This document shows positions 49,038 to 61,069 of a DNA stretch of 64,000 nucleotides, piece by piece (position 1 is the first letter of the stretch; each line of letters starts with the position of its first letter). This DNA comes from Gammaproteobacteria bacterium. GTDB taxonomy: Bacteria > Pseudomonadota > Gammaproteobacteria > Pseudomonadales > Azotimanducaceae. The stretch is from NCBI GenBank assembly GCA_012269545.1, contig JAAXKB010000002.1, forward strand, positions 62,001-126,000, given 5' to 3'. Position numbers and translations under genes: made by a program. The notes under the pieces were generated by a model, which saw nothing but the letters and a program-made list of their open reading frames with translations, did not search any database and was not told where the DNA came from.

Positions 49038-49955
49038 ATGAGTAAATCGCGATTGGGTAAGGGTCTTGACGCCCTTCTTTCCAAAACAGCACAAACCCAG
49101 CGTCCCGAATTCGCTTCGGAAGAGTCGGCGCCTTCCAGCGACTCTGGGACTACTGCGGCAACAAGCACCGATGGTCTGATCACAATTCCGGTTGAACAAA
49201 TCGTCCGCAGCCCCTACCAGCCTCGCCGGTATTTTGACGAAGCCGCCCTAGAGGAATTAGCAGCGTCCATTCGGCAGCAAGGGGTTCTCCAGCCCTTGGT
49301 GGTGCGTTCCAGAGCCCAAGGCGGGTTTGAGTTGATCGCGGGTGAGCGTCGCTGGCGAGCAGCGCAAATCGCGGAACTTGCCGAGGTGCCAGCGGTTAAG
49401 AGAGACGTCACCGATCAGGAAGCCTCAACAATCGCGCTGGTAGAGAATATTCAGCGCGAGGACTTAGGTGCCCTAGAGCAGGCGATCGGCTTGGAACGGC
49501 TACGCAACGAATTTGAGCTCACCCAGCAACAGTTAGCTAACATTGTTGGTAAATCTCGAGCGGCCATTGCCAATAGCCTGCGCCTACTCAATTTAGGAGC
49601 ATCCAGCCGGAAACTACTGGAGTCTGGCGCCATAGACACCGGCCACGCTAAAGCGTTACTGGGGCTAACGGGCATTCAGCAGGATCAAGCCGCTGAGAAA
49701 GTTGCCCGGGATCGAATGTCCGTACGAGAGACCGAAAACTTGGTCCGCCGAATATTGTCAGGAGATAAACCGGGAGCAAGGGCAATCCCAAACGCTGACC
49801 CAGATATCCTGTCGTTACAGCGCAGGCTGATGGACCATTTGGGAGCAAGCGTCCAGATTCGGCAAAAAAATAGTGGTGCCGGGGAGGTGGTGATCAAATA
49901 TGCCAGTCTTGAAGAGCTTGACGGTGTCTTGGGGCGGTTCAATCTTCCGGAGTGA
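49038..49955 (+). CDS. parB: Chromosome partitioning protein ParB (Spo0J)
   Basis: A 305-residue CTP-dependent clamp. The N-terminal CTPase region shows RSPYQPRRYFD and IAGERRWRAAQIA, the central HTH LTQQQLANIVGKSRAAIANS, and a C-terminal dimerisation segment. The conserved KSRLGKGLDALL N-terminus would contact ParA. Its targets are the parS sites in recF. Confidence 0.96.
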   Translation: MSKSRLGKGLDALLSKTAQTQRPEFASEESAPSSDSGTTAATSTDGLITIPVEQIVRSPYQPRRYFDEAALEELAASIRQQGVLQPLVVRSRAQGGFELIAGERRWRAAQIAELAEVPAVKRDVTDQEASTIALVENIQREDLGALEQAIGLERLRNEFELTQQQLANIVGKSRAAIANSLRLLNLGASSRKLLESGAIDTGHAKALLGLTGIQQDQAAEKVARDRMSVRETENLVRRILSGDKPGARAIPNADPDILSLQRRLMDHLGASVQIRQKNSGAGEVVIKYASLEELDGVLGRFNLPE

Positions 49956-49972
49956 TATTTCGATAAATGCAA

Positions 49973-50001
49973 TTGAATGGCACTGAGCCGATCTCTATAC
50001 T
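49973..50001 (+). promoter_or_regulatory. Sigma-70 promoter of the atp operon
   Basis: The -35 TTGAAT (49973-49978) and -10 TATACT (49996-50001) are 17 bases apart, directly upstream of atpI and after the parB stop. Confidence 0.8.
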
Positions 50002-50023
50002 ACGCGCCGCCGAGAGGTTCCGA

Positions 50024-50386
50024 ATGATCAATCTGTTTGCGGCCGCCCAATGGTCGGTCGTAACGAAGCAATTCATTTTGGGCATAATAGCAACCGTTGC
50101 AATCGGTTTCGCATACGGTTCTGCTCCAGCGAAAAGTGTCGCTGCAGGAGCCCTCTGTATAGCCTTACCCAGCGCCTACTTTGCTTGGGTAAGTCAGCGC
50201 ACGCTGCTCGGGCCCAGAATTTTGGCGCAAGGCGTGGTAAAGATGTTGAGTAGCGGTGCTCTGATGGCATTATTCCTCGGCTTCGAGAGAGTGGAGATCG
50301 GTTGGTTTCTGCTAGGCATAGCAGCGGGGCAAGGGGCCTACGTTTGGGTGTTGGCCGCAGGGTCTAAAGAGCACACGGGTCGGTAA
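50024..50386 (+). CDS. atpI: ATP synthase accessory protein I
   Basis: A 120-residue membrane protein with four hydrophobic helices, typical of AtpI, which aids c-ring assembly or cation supply. Codons are open from 49967, but that ATG overlaps the promoter; GAGAGG stands seven bases before the ATG at 50024 (MINLFAAAQWSVVTKQF). Confidence 0.88.
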   Translation: MINLFAAAQWSVVTKQFILGIIATVAIGFAYGSAPAKSVAAGALCIALPSAYFAWVSQRTLLGPRILAQGVVKMLSSGALMALFLGFERVEIGWFLLGIAAGQGAYVWVLAAGSKEHTGR

Positions 50387-50409
50387 TGACGATTGGTTTG
50401 CTCTTATGA

Positions 50410-51294
<885 letters not shown>

Positions 51295-51349
51295 TTCGCC
51301 TTTCTCGTTAGAGGCAAAATGCGGCAAGGCCGCGATTCTTAACTGTTAG

Positions 51350-51589
<240 letters not shown>

Positions 51590-51868
51590 TCCATACGCCG
51601 AACGGCGGCGAAGGCCGGCTCCAAGCTTTGTTTGGGCCCGGTTGAATCGGAGTAGTGATGGGGTCCCTCGCGTCCAAAGAGGATGAAGAAGGGGCAGGCA
51701 AGGCGAGGCATGATGTCCTCGAGCCGGAAAGGCCCCCGAAGGTGATACTTCGATGGTGGCGTGAGTTAAGTGACATTCGCCTGTATAACCTCCGATTAAG
51801 GTGTGATGCGTCAGAAGACGCTGCCCCAAAGCGACGATAATTTTGAAACGGATAAAAAGGGATCAGCA
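51590..51868 (+). other. Hairpin-rich 279-base gap between atpE and atpF
   Basis: This gap is far longer than the others in the operon. Visible stems include 51615-51624 with 51632-51641 (nine of ten pairs, counting one G-U), CGAAG/CTTCG (51737-51741 with 51748-51752) and GCGTC-AGAA-GACGC (51808-51821). An ORF of about 60 codons (ATG 51658 to TAA 51840) with GGAG at 51649-51652 encodes a charged, tryptophan-containing peptide that I do not recognise. Other frames are open here too, so the ORF is weak evidence. Confidence 0.5.
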
Positions 51869-52339
51869 ATGAACCTAAACGCAACGCTACTGGGACAAAG
51901 CATAACGTTTGTTATTTTTGTCTGGTTCGTCATGAAATACATTTGGCCAATGCTGGGCACCGCGATGCGCGAACGCCAAGAAGCGATCGCAGCCGGATTG
52001 CGCGCTTCTGAAGAGGCGGACCAAAAATTAGCCAGTGCCGCGACGAACGCCGAGGCCGAGCTTGCGACAGCAAAGGCAGAAGCGAGTTCGATAATCGAGC
52101 AGGCCCGCGGTCGCGCGAATCAAATGATAGAAGAAGCCAAAGACGAAGCGCGTCAAGAAGGCCAGCGCCTATTGGATGCAGCGAAAGCAGAAATCGATCA
52201 AGAGATGAACCGCGCCAAGGAAGCCCTTCGCGCGGAAGTGGCGGCGCTTGTGATAACCGGTGCAGAGCGCGTCATTGAGGACAACATTGATGCCGCTAAA
52301 CATGACGCTATGTTGACTAAATTGGCAGCAGAGCTCTAA
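51869..52339 (+). CDS. atpF: ATP synthase F0 subunit b
   Basis: A 156-residue stator protein. It has one N-terminal membrane helix ([18 protein letters not shown]) followed by a long alanine- and charge-rich helix that dimerises. Codons are open from 51803, but AAAAAGGGA precedes the ATG at 51869, and [10 protein letters not shown] is the family N-terminus. Confidence 0.96.
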   Translation: MNLNATLLGQSITFVIFVWFVMKYIWPMLGTAMRERQEAIAAGLRASEEADQKLASAATNAEAELATAKAEASSIIEQARGRANQMIEEAKDEARQEGQRLLDAAKAEIDQEMNRAKEALRAEVAALVITGAERVIEDNIDAAKHDAMLTKLAAEL

Positions 52340-52342
52340 GCC

Positions 52343-52882
52343 ATGGCAGAGTTAGCAACCCTGTCCCGGCCTTATGCCAACGCAGTGTTTGGTTTGGCCC
52401 AAGAAACGAGCAGTCTGGAAGCTTGGTCGAAGGCGCTAAGCGTCTTGGTTGCCGCAAGCGGGAACTCTGTCGTTCAAACAATGTTGAGCAGCCCTGATCT
52501 GGCGGCGGCAGATAAAGCAAGCAAACTGGCTGCACTGTGCGCCGATGAAATCAACGATGCAGCAAGCCCCTTTTTGCAGGCGTTAGCGGAACACGATCGC
52601 TTGATGTTATTAGAGGAGGTGCGCAACCAGTTTGAAGCGTTGCGCGCAGAACAAGAGCGAACGCTGGATGTTGACGTTGTGTCGGCTTTCGAGCTCACCG
52701 AGGCGCAAAGCGAGGCATTAAAAGCGTCGCTGCAAAAGAAGTATGACAGAGAAGTATCCATAGCTTCACGAACGGACGCTAGCCTGATTGGCGGCGCGGT
52801 GATTCGTGCGGGGGACATTGTCATTGACGGATCCGTCAAAGGCCGTTTGACCAAATTGGTCGAAACCCTGGTGCAAAAATAG
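52343..52882 (+). CDS. atpH: ATP synthase F1 subunit delta
   Basis: A 179-residue stator subunit linking F1 to subunit b. The N-terminal helical domain starts LSRPYANAVFGLAQ, and the C-terminal block is DASLIGGAVIRAGDIVIDGSVKGRL (here in part GGAVIRAGDIVIDGS). It starts three bases after atpF. Confidence 0.96.
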   Translation: MAELATLSRPYANAVFGLAQETSSLEAWSKALSVLVAASGNSVVQTMLSSPDLAAADKASKLAALCADEINDAASPFLQALAEHDRLMLLEEVRNQFEALRAEQERTLDVDVVSAFELTEAQSEALKASLQKKYDREVSIASRTDASLIGGAVIRAGDIVIDGSVKGRLTKLVETLVQK

Positions 52883-52935
52883 GGGTGCTAAGGAAAGCAC
52901 CGTCCAAGCGAAACAAGATTTAAAAGGAAGCGAGC

Positions 52936-54480
52936 ATGCAGCAACTGAATCCATCGGAAATCAGTGACATCATCAAAGGCAGAATTCAGGGTCTCGACAT
53001 TAAGGCCGAAGCCCAAAATGAAGGCACTATCGTGGGTGTGTCTGACGGTATCGTGCGTATTCACGGCCTGGCGCAAGCCCAGTACGGAGAAATGATTGAG
53101 TTTGACGGCGGCCTGTACGGTATGGCCTTGAACTTGGAGCGTGACAGCGTCGGTGTCGTTGTCCTAGGTGACTATGATGCGCTAACGGAGGGCATGACAG
53201 CTCGCTGTACCGGTCGAATTCTTGAGGTGCCCGTGGGTCCGGAATTGCTCGGTCGCGTCGTCGATGCACTGGGGAATCCGATTGATGGCAAGGGTCCTTT
53301 GAACGCCGCGCAATCTTCGCCTATCGAGAAAGTAGCTCCGGGCGTAATTGCCCGTCAATCCGTCGATCAGCCCGTACAGCTGGGCTTCAAATGTATTGAT
53401 GCGATGGTGCCGGTCGGTCGAGGTCAGCGGGAGCTGATTATTGGTGACCGACAAATTGGTAAAACCGCTATCGCAGTGGACGCCATCATCAATCAGAAAA
53501 GCAGTGGTATTAAGTGCGTTTATGTGGCTATCGGCCAAAAGATGTCTACGATAGCCAATGTGGTGCGCACGCTCGAAGAAAACGGCGCGATGGAATACAC
53601 CACCGTTGTTGCCGCAGGTGCTGCGGATCCAGCATCAATGCAGTTTATCTCTGCTTACTCAGGCTGCACGATTGGCGAATACTTCCGTGATACCGGCGAA
53701 GATGCGTTGATTATTTACGATGATTTGACGAAGCAGGCTTGGGCCTACCGTCAGATTTCGCTGCTGCTCAAGCGTCCACCGGGACGCGAGGCGTATCCCG
53801 GTGACGTTTTTTACCTGCACTCCCGCTTGCTGGAGCGAGCCGCACGGGTCAACGCTGACTATGTAGAAAAGCACACAAATGGCGCGGTCAAAGGAAAGAC
53901 CGGCTCACTAACTGCGCTACCGATTATTGAGACTCAGGCAGGGGACGTATCTGCATTCGTTCCGACCAATGTGATTTCGATTACAGACGGCCAGATATTT
54001 CTTGAAACAGAGAACTTTAACTCCGGTCTTCGCCCCGCAATGAGCCCGGGTATTTCCGTCTCCCGCGTAGGTGGTTCGGCGCAGGTGCCGTTTATGAAGA
54101 AAATTTCCGGTGGCATCAAGATGGCACTCGCCCAGTACCGCGAACTTGCCGCCTTCTCTCAGTTCGCGTCGGACCTCGACGACGCGACGAGACGCCAACT
54201 TGAGCATGGCGCGCGGGTAACGGAGTTGATGAAGCAAAAGCAGTTTGCCCCAATGTCCGTCGCGGAAATGGGCACGGTTCTGTTTGCGGCAAACGAAGGG
54301 TATTTGGAGGATGTGCCGGTGGACAAGGTGCTGGACTTCGAAGAAGGGCTGCTGAGCTTTATGAACGCTGACTACGCGAGTTTTGTGCAAAGCACCAACG
54401 AGACCGGCGCTTACAATGACGACGTTGTAGCGACGCTGAAAGAGATCATTGAGAAATTCAAGGCAACGCAAGCGTACTAA
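52936..54480 (+). CDS. atpA: ATP synthase F1 subunit alpha
   Basis: A 514-residue regulatory nucleotide-binding subunit. The P-loop is [15 protein letters not shown], and the arginine-finger region follows [17 protein letters not shown]. All three domains are present and intact. Confidence 0.98.
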   Translation: MQQLNPSEISDIIKGRIQGLDIKAEAQNEGTIVGVSDGIVRIHGLAQAQYGEMIEFDGGLYGMALNLERDSVGVVVLGDYDALTEGMTARCTGRILEVPVGPELLGRVVDALGNPIDGKGPLNAAQSSPIEKVAPGVIARQSVDQPVQLGFKCIDAMVPVGRGQRELIIGDRQIGKTAIAVDAIINQKSSGIKCVYVAIGQKMSTIANVVRTLEENGAMEYTTVVAAGAADPASMQFISAYSGCTIGEYFRDTGEDALIIYDDLTKQAWAYRQISLLLKRPPGREAYPGDVFYLHSRLLERAARVNADYVEKHTNGAVKGKTGSLTALPIIETQAGDVSAFVPTNVISITDGQIFLETENFNSGLRPAMSPGISVSRVGGSAQVPFMKKISGGIKMALAQYRELAAFSQFASDLDDATRRQLEHGARVTELMKQKQFAPMSVAEMGTVLFAANEGYLEDVPVDKVLDFEEGLLSFMNADYASFVQSTNETGAYNDDVVATLKEIIEKFKATQAY

Positions 54481-54521
54481 GCGCGACACATTGCGATCTC
54501 AGCAGCTTGAAAGGATAAAAT

Positions 54522-55382
54522 ATGGCCGTCGGCAAAGAGATTAAAAACAAGATCGGAAGCGTGCAAAACACGCAGAAAATCACCAGCGCGATGCAAATGG
54601 TGGCGGCGAGTAAAATGCGACGCACTCAGGATCGCATGCAGCAAGGTAAGCCTTACAGTGACCGTATTCGTGGCGTGATCAGTCACTTGGCGAATTCGAA
54701 CCCCGAGTATAAGCACACCTTTATGGAGGCGCGTCCCGTAAAGCGCGTCGGTTTTATCGTCGTGTCCTCCGATCGAGGGCTTTGCGGCGGCTTGAACGTC
54801 AATTTGTTCCGCACGGTAGTTAAGCAAATGGCCGAGCTTGATGCGAAAGGCGTTGAGGTCGATATGGGGTTGATTGGGAACAAAGCGGCACCGTTTTTCC
54901 GTTCGGTTGGAGCGAATGTTGTCGCTGTTATGCCCGACGTCGGTGAAACGCCGCTCATCGCTGATTTGATCGGCGGTATAAGGGTCATGCTTGATGCTTA
55001 TTCAGAGGGCAAGATCGATCAGCTGTTTTTGGCCAGCAACGATTTTGAAAACACCATGACTCAGACGCCAACCGTGCGTCAGCTGTTGCCGTTAAACCCT
55101 GCAGACGATGAGTCTTATAAGCACCGGTGGGACTACATATATGAACCTGATGCTCGCCAGCTGATTGAAGGCTTGCTACTGCGCTATTTGGAATCACAGG
55201 TTTACCAGGCTGTAGTGGAGAACGGAGCCTGTGAACAAGCAGCGAAGATGATCGCAATGAAGAACGCGACAGAAAACGCGGAGAAGCTGATTGATGAGCT
55301 CCAACTTATTTACAACAACGCCCGTCAGGCAGCGATTACGCAGGAAATTGCGGAAATCGTGAGTGGTGCGGCGGCAGTGTAG
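54522..55382 (+). CDS. atpG: ATP synthase F1 subunit gamma
   Basis: A 286-residue central stalk subunit. The N-terminal coiled-coil helix is [31 protein letters not shown] lies in the Rossmann-like domain, and the C-terminal helix contains [25 protein letters not shown] precedes the start. Confidence 0.97.
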   Translation: MAVGKEIKNKIGSVQNTQKITSAMQMVAASKMRRTQDRMQQGKPYSDRIRGVISHLANSNPEYKHTFMEARPVKRVGFIVVSSDRGLCGGLNVNLFRTVVKQMAELDAKGVEVDMGLIGNKAAPFFRSVGANVVAVMPDVGETPLIADLIGGIRVMLDAYSEGKIDQLFLASNDFENTMTQTPTVRQLLPLNPADDESYKHRWDYIYEPDARQLIEGLLLRYLESQVYQAVVENGACEQAAKMIAMKNATENAEKLIDELQLIYNNARQAAITQEIAEIVSGAAAV

Positions 55383-55394
55383 AGAGCATAGGTT

Positions 55395-55413
55395 TTCCCG
55401 CTGAAGGTCCGCG
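55395..55413 (+). other. Small hairpin between atpG and atpD
   Basis: CCCGC (55395-55399) pairs with GCGGG (55409-55413) around a nine-base loop. No T-run follows, so it is more likely an mRNA-processing or stability element than a terminator. Confidence 0.35.
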
Positions 55414-55431
55414 GGTCTCCAAACAAACTGA

Positions 55432-56841
<1,410 letters not shown>

Positions 56842-56933
56842 TCGAATCGTACAAGACAGGCGGGGTGTTTGGTCGTTCGATAAGTGTCGAATCAAAGACG
56901 CCCTAAAAAAGCAGGTTTACGAGAGGTAGCGAC

Positions 56934-57353
56934 GTGGCGACATTTCAGTGCGAAATAGTAAGTGCGGAAGAATCTTTGTTCTCGGGTGCTATTACATCGC
57001 TGTCTGTGCGAGGCACCATTGGCGAGCTGGGCATCACGCCCGGACACGCACCGCTGTTGACCGGTATTAACCCCGGCGCGGTCACGCTGCAAATGGAAGA
57101 CGGAAATGAGCAAGTATACTTCGCGTCCGGCGGTTATTTAGAGGTTCAACCAGGCTTTGTCACGCTGCTGGCTGACACTGCGCTGCGCGCAGAGGACCTT
57201 GATGAAGCTCAAGCTGAAGAGGCGCGTATACTGGCAGAAAAAGCCATGGAAGATCGCAACTCAGAAACCGAATTCTCGTCAGCAGCTGCCATGATGGCCG
57301 AGGCTCTGGCCAAACAGCGCACCCTCGAAGAGCTTCGCCGCCGCCGCCGCTAA
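56934..57353 (+). CDS. atpC: ATP synthase F1 subunit epsilon
   Basis: A 139-residue rotor and inhibitory subunit with an N-terminal beta-sandwich (GELGITPGHAPLLTGI, GGYLEVQPGFVTLLADTA) and a C-terminal helical hairpin. The start is a GTG (VATFQCEIVSAEE). It is the last gene of the atp operon. Confidence 0.96.
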   Translation: MATFQCEIVSAEESLFSGAITSLSVRGTIGELGITPGHAPLLTGINPGAVTLQMEDGNEQVYFASGGYLEVQPGFVTLLADTALRAEDLDEAQAEEARILAEKAMEDRNSETEFSSAAAMMAEALAKQRTLEELRRRRR

Positions 57354-57461
57354 ATTCCTCGGGCGGTGCCGTAACGCCTATCGATTTTCAAGGGGTATAC
57401 TGGCTGACGGCAATCCCATTGAGGTGGACGTCGTACCCCATAGGCATACAGGTGACCATCC

Positions 57462-58844
57462 ATGACTCTGCACGTCATTGTCCTAGCTGCCGGGAAAGGC
57501 AGCCGGATGAAATCTAACATCCCGAAGGTCCTGCATCAGGTCGCTGGTAAGCCCATGCTACACCGGGTCATTGAAACGGCATCGTCGCTTGCTCCGCAGC
57601 AAACGCACTTGGTGTTAGGTCATGGCATTAATCAAATTGAAGCGAGCCTCGGCGTTGTTGAGGGTTCATTCAACACGGTTACGCAGGCCGAACAATTGGG
57701 CACCGGCCATGCGGTTAAGCTTGCTTTGTCGCACGTGCCCGATGACACCGTGAGTTTAGTGCTTTATGGGGACGTGCCGCTGATCACTCAGGGCACGCTG
57801 GCCGAATGCGTCGCGGCTGCTCAATCTGGGCGGTTGAGTATTGTAACGGCCAACTTCTCTGACCCCGCGCAGCTGGGTCGTATTGCACGTGACGCTCAGG
57901 GCCGCATCAATGCAATCGTGGAGTACAAAGACGCCTCCGCGGAGGAGCGCAGGATTACCGAAATTAACTCAGGTATTCTCGCCGCCCCGACGCATCTGCT
58001 GCGTACTTGGCTAAGCAGAGTAACGCCAAATAACCAACAAGGTGAGTACTATCTCACCGATGTTGTAGGAATGGCGGTTGCCGATGGCATAGACGTTCAC
58101 GGTATTGTCGTATCGAATGAAAATGAGGTGATGGGCGTAAATGATCGTGTCCAGTTAGCCCAGGCCGAGCGCCTAATTCAGCATCAGCAAACAGATCTGC
58201 TCATGCGACATGGCGTTTCTTTTGCTGATCCATCGCGGGTTGATATTCGCGGCACGCTAACTTGTGGTATCGACTGTTTCATCGACGTAAATACTGTTTT
58301 CATTGGTGACGTCTCTTTGGGTAACGGAGTGATCGTGGGTCCAAGTTCGGTGGTACAAGACAGTGCCATAGGTCACGGCGTTCATATCAAAGCCCACACG
58401 GTGGTTGAAGGCGCCGTTGTCGCTGAAGACTGCCAGCTTGGGCCGTTTGCACGAATACGTCCAGGCAGCAATTTTGCCGCTGGGGTAAAAGTAGGAAATT
58501 TTGTCGAAACTAAAAAAGCCTCACTGGGTCAGGGCGCTAAAGCCAGCCACCTCAGTTATTTGGGAGATGCTATCATCGGCGACGGCGCGAACATTGGCGC
58601 CGGTACGGTTACCTGCAATTACGATGGTGTTGACAAGCATCAGACGACGATCGGCAAAGATGCGTTTATTGGAACCAATAGCACCCTAGTTGCACCGCTA
58701 GAAATTGGTGACGATGCCTTCGTTGCCGCTGGATCGACAGTAACGTCTACGGTCGAGCCGGAATCCCTGGCCGTTGGGCGTGCACGGCAACGCACAATTA
58801 GCAAATGGCTGAGTCCGCTGCGCCGCAAGAAAAATCGCGACTAG
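57462..58844 (+). CDS. glmU: Bifunctional N-acetylglucosamine-1-phosphate uridyltransferase / glucosamine-1-phosphate acetyltransferase
   Basis: A 460-residue enzyme making UDP-GlcNAc. The N-terminal pyrophosphorylase domain starts VLAAGKGSRMKSNIPKVLHQ. The C-terminal left-handed beta-helix (about 250-455) carries the acetyltransferase site, with NYDGVDKHQTTIGKDAFIG. It precedes glmS, which supplies its precursor after GlmM. Confidence 0.97.
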   Translation: MTLHVIVLAAGKGSRMKSNIPKVLHQVAGKPMLHRVIETASSLAPQQTHLVLGHGINQIEASLGVVEGSFNTVTQAEQLGTGHAVKLALSHVPDDTVSLVLYGDVPLITQGTLAECVAAAQSGRLSIVTANFSDPAQLGRIARDAQGRINAIVEYKDASAEERRITEINSGILAAPTHLLRTWLSRVTPNNQQGEYYLTDVVGMAVADGIDVHGIVVSNENEVMGVNDRVQLAQAERLIQHQQTDLLMRHGVSFADPSRVDIRGTLTCGIDCFIDVNTVFIGDVSLGNGVIVGPSSVVQDSAIGHGVHIKAHTVVEGAVVAEDCQLGPFARIRPGSNFAAGVKVGNFVETKKASLGQGAKASHLSYLGDAIIGDGANIGAGTVTCNYDGVDKHQTTIGKDAFIGTNSTLVAPLEIGDDAFVAAGSTVTSTVEPESLAVGRARQRTISKWLSPLRRKKNRD

Positions 58845-58880
58845 CGACACCAACCATCAGGTCGATGTAAGGAAAGCTCT

Positions 58881-60728
58881 ATGTGCGGAATTGTTGGAGT
58901 AGTTGCTGAGCGTAACGCCACCCCTATCCTGATTCGCGGTCTCCAACGTTTGGAATACCGCGGTTATGACTCAGCAGGCGTGGCGGCAATCAGTCCGGCC
59001 GGGGAAATTACTCGCAACCGTCAGGTTGGTAAGGTTCAGAACCTAGTGGATGCGTTAGAGCAGAACCCTGTCATTGGGGGAACGGGCATTGCGCATACCC
59101 GCTGGGCTACGCATGGCAAAGTAACGGTGGAGAATGCACACCCTCATCTGTCCTCATCTGGCTTCGACGGACAAGACGTCTCCTTAGTGCATAACGGCAT
59201 CATCGAAAATCACGCTGCGCTGCGACAAGAACTGCAACAACTGGGCTATGCGTTCCTGTCGGAAACGGACTCAGAAGTTATCGTTCATCTCATTCATCAT
59301 CACTTTCAAAGCAATAAAAATTTGCTCGAAGCCGTGAGGCAAACCCTGCGACGCTTGACGGGCGCTTATGCGCTGGCGGTAATTGCAGCAGGAGAGCATC
59401 AACGCGTGATCGCTGCGCGCCAGGGTTGCCCGTTAATTTTGGGTAAAGGCATCGACGAAAACTACTTAGCGTCCGATATTTTGGCGCTGCGCGCCGTGAC
59501 CGACCGCTTCATCTACCTTGAGGAAGGCGATTTGGTTGATCTGCGCCCAAATCAGATCGAAATTTGGAATGTAGAGGATGAGTCTGTCGTCCGATCTGAC
59601 GTGAAAGTGGTGATGGAAGCCGACGACATGGAGCGGGGCAATTATCGACACTTCATGCAAAAGGAAATGTTCCAGCAGCCCGAGGTGATTCGGCGCGCGC
59701 TGGAAGGTCGGGTCAGCAAAGATCGGGTGCTCGACGCGGCCCTTGGTGAAGAGTCAGTAAAACTGTTGGCCAAGGTAGAGGCAGTAACCATTGTGGCCTG
59801 CGGCACGAGTTATTTGGCTGGGAGCGTTGCCCGATATTGGATTGAGGAGCTTGCCGGTGTGCCCTGTCAGGTGGAGATTGCTAGCGAGTATCGTTATCGA
59901 AATCCTGCGCGGCAAAAGAACAGCTTATTCATCACGATTTCCCAGAGCGGCGAAACCGCAGACACTTTGGCTGCTCTCAGGCTCGCAAAAGAAGGTGGGT
60001 TTTTGGGGACGCTCACGCTGTGTAACGTGCCCACGTCGGCAACCGTCCGCGAGTCGGACTTTGCCATGATGCTGAACGCTGGCACCGAGGTGGGTGTGGC
60101 ATCAACGAAGGCATTCGTGGCGCAAACAACCGCGCTTTTGTTGATTACCCTCGTGCTCGGACGTCAACGAGGATTAGATCCGGCCGTCGAAACGGATATT
60201 GTAGAAAACCTGCATCGCCTGCCAGAGACGGTCTCTGAGTTGCTGAAGCTGGACGGTCCCATAGAAAAGTTAGCTGAACAGTTCGCCCACAAACAGCATG
60301 CGTTGTACTTGGGTAGGGGAAGCTTTTATCCCATCGCGATGGAGGGAGCCCTGAAGCTTAAGGAGCTATCCTACATTCACGCCGAGGGCTATGCCGCCGG
60401 TGAACTCAAGCATGGACCGTTAGCCTTGGTGGACGAAAACATGCCCGTGGTGGCTTTGGCCCCAAACGACGAGCTGCTGGAAAAGCTCTACTCCAACCTG
60501 CAAGAAGTGCGCTCGCGAGGCGGGCGGCTTTTTGTCTTTGTAGAGGAGGGAGTCAGTGTTCAGCCCGAGCAAGGCATTTTGCATATTGAACTGCCTTCGT
60601 GTCACAAGTATCTGGCTCCCATTGCCTATGTGGTACCCTTGCAGTTGCTCGCTTACCATGTTGCGCTGATTAAAGGCACCGACGTTGATCAGCCTCGAAA
60701 CCTCGCAAAGTCAGTTACCGTCGAGTAG
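58881..60728 (+). CDS. glmS: Glutamine-fructose-6-phosphate aminotransferase
   Basis: A 615-residue enzyme making glucosamine-6-phosphate. The N-terminal glutaminase domain starts MCGIVGVV with catalytic Cys after Met removal. Two SIS isomerase domains follow (TISQSGETADTLAAL, LGRGSFYPIAMEGALKLKEL). The C-terminus QPRNLAKSVTVE is the conserved stretch whose DNA Tn7-family elements recognise. Standard ORF start; AAGGAAAG precedes it. Confidence 0.98.
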   Translation: MCGIVGVVAERNATPILIRGLQRLEYRGYDSAGVAAISPAGEITRNRQVGKVQNLVDALEQNPVIGGTGIAHTRWATHGKVTVENAHPHLSSSGFDGQDVSLVHNGIIENHAALRQELQQLGYAFLSETDSEVIVHLIHHHFQSNKNLLEAVRQTLRRLTGAYALAVIAAGEHQRVIAARQGCPLILGKGIDENYLASDILALRAVTDRFIYLEEGDLVDLRPNQIEIWNVEDESVVRSDVKVVMEADDMERGNYRHFMQKEMFQQPEVIRRALEGRVSKDRVLDAALGEESVKLLAKVEAVTIVACGTSYLAGSVARYWIEELAGVPCQVEIASEYRYRNPARQKNSLFITISQSGETADTLAALRLAKEGGFLGTLTLCNVPTSATVRESDFAMMLNAGTEVGVASTKAFVAQTTALLLITLVLGRQRGLDPAVETDIVENLHRLPETVSELLKLDGPIEKLAEQFAHKQHALYLGRGSFYPIAMEGALKLKELSYIHAEGYAAGELKHGPLALVDENMPVVALAPNDELLEKLYSNLQEVRSRGGRLFVFVEEGVSVQPEQGILHIELPSCHKYLAPIAYVVPLQLLAYHVALIKGTDVDQPRNLAKSVTVE

Positions 60729-60783
60729 TTTCAACTGGTGAAATAGCACCAACCTATTCGCATTTCCTTTGCTTCACCGTCAC

Positions 60784-60813
60784 TGAAAGAACCAACTCGC
60801 TTGGGTTCTTTCA
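60784..60813 (+). terminator. Probable glmS terminator hairpin
   Basis: TGAAAGAACC (60784-60793) pairs perfectly with GGTTCTTTCA (60804-60813), with further AA/TT pairing inside. The A-rich left and T-rich right arms resemble a bidirectional terminator, although no separate T-tract follows. A smaller TGGTG/CACCA stem (60736-60751) lies between it and the glmS stop. Confidence 0.6.
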
Positions 60814-60820
60814 AGACAAC

Positions 60821-61069
60821 TACACGGAAGAACAGGAAGAGACCCACCGCCTTATCAAGTCACTGCACGACAGTGGTTTGGGTTATCGAAGAATTGCTTA
60901 TCGCCTAAACGAGAGAGGTATTCTGACTTCACGTGGTAACAAGTGGAGTTCACCTCAAGTCTATTCTGTCTTGAAGCGACATCGTGAAAGGCAGGAAAGA
61001 CTCGCCCATATAGAAACCGAATATGAATCTGTATGGGGTCGGATGCGAATAGAGTGGTCTAAGAACTGA
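60821..61069 (+). pseudogene. Recombinase-type helix-turn-helix ORF lacking a start codon
   Basis: The frame encodes TEEQEETHRLIKSLHDSGLG then YRRIAYRLNERGILTSRGN and WSSPQVYSVLKRHRERQER. This resembles the HTH segment in small recombinase-associated phage and plasmid proteins, where a Ser/Thr-x-x-Gln start is followed by a 'gyrriA..LN..Gi.T.rG' helix-turn-helix. No ATG, GTG or TTG lies in frame before the TTG at 60878, which falls in the middle of the HTH. Family-like sequence starts at about 60821, eight bases after the hairpin. I read it as 5'-truncated by an insertion or recombination event, or translated from a non-standard start. Confidence 0.55.

Noticed and set aside
53917-54489. 190-codon minus-strand ORF within atpA
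   Set aside because: Mirror of the strongly conserved atpA coding frame.
60729-60813. A Tn7 insertion at the glmS attachment site
   Set aside because: No TGTGGGCGG-type Tn7 end is seen and no tns genes follow. Only the location is reminiscent of Tn7.
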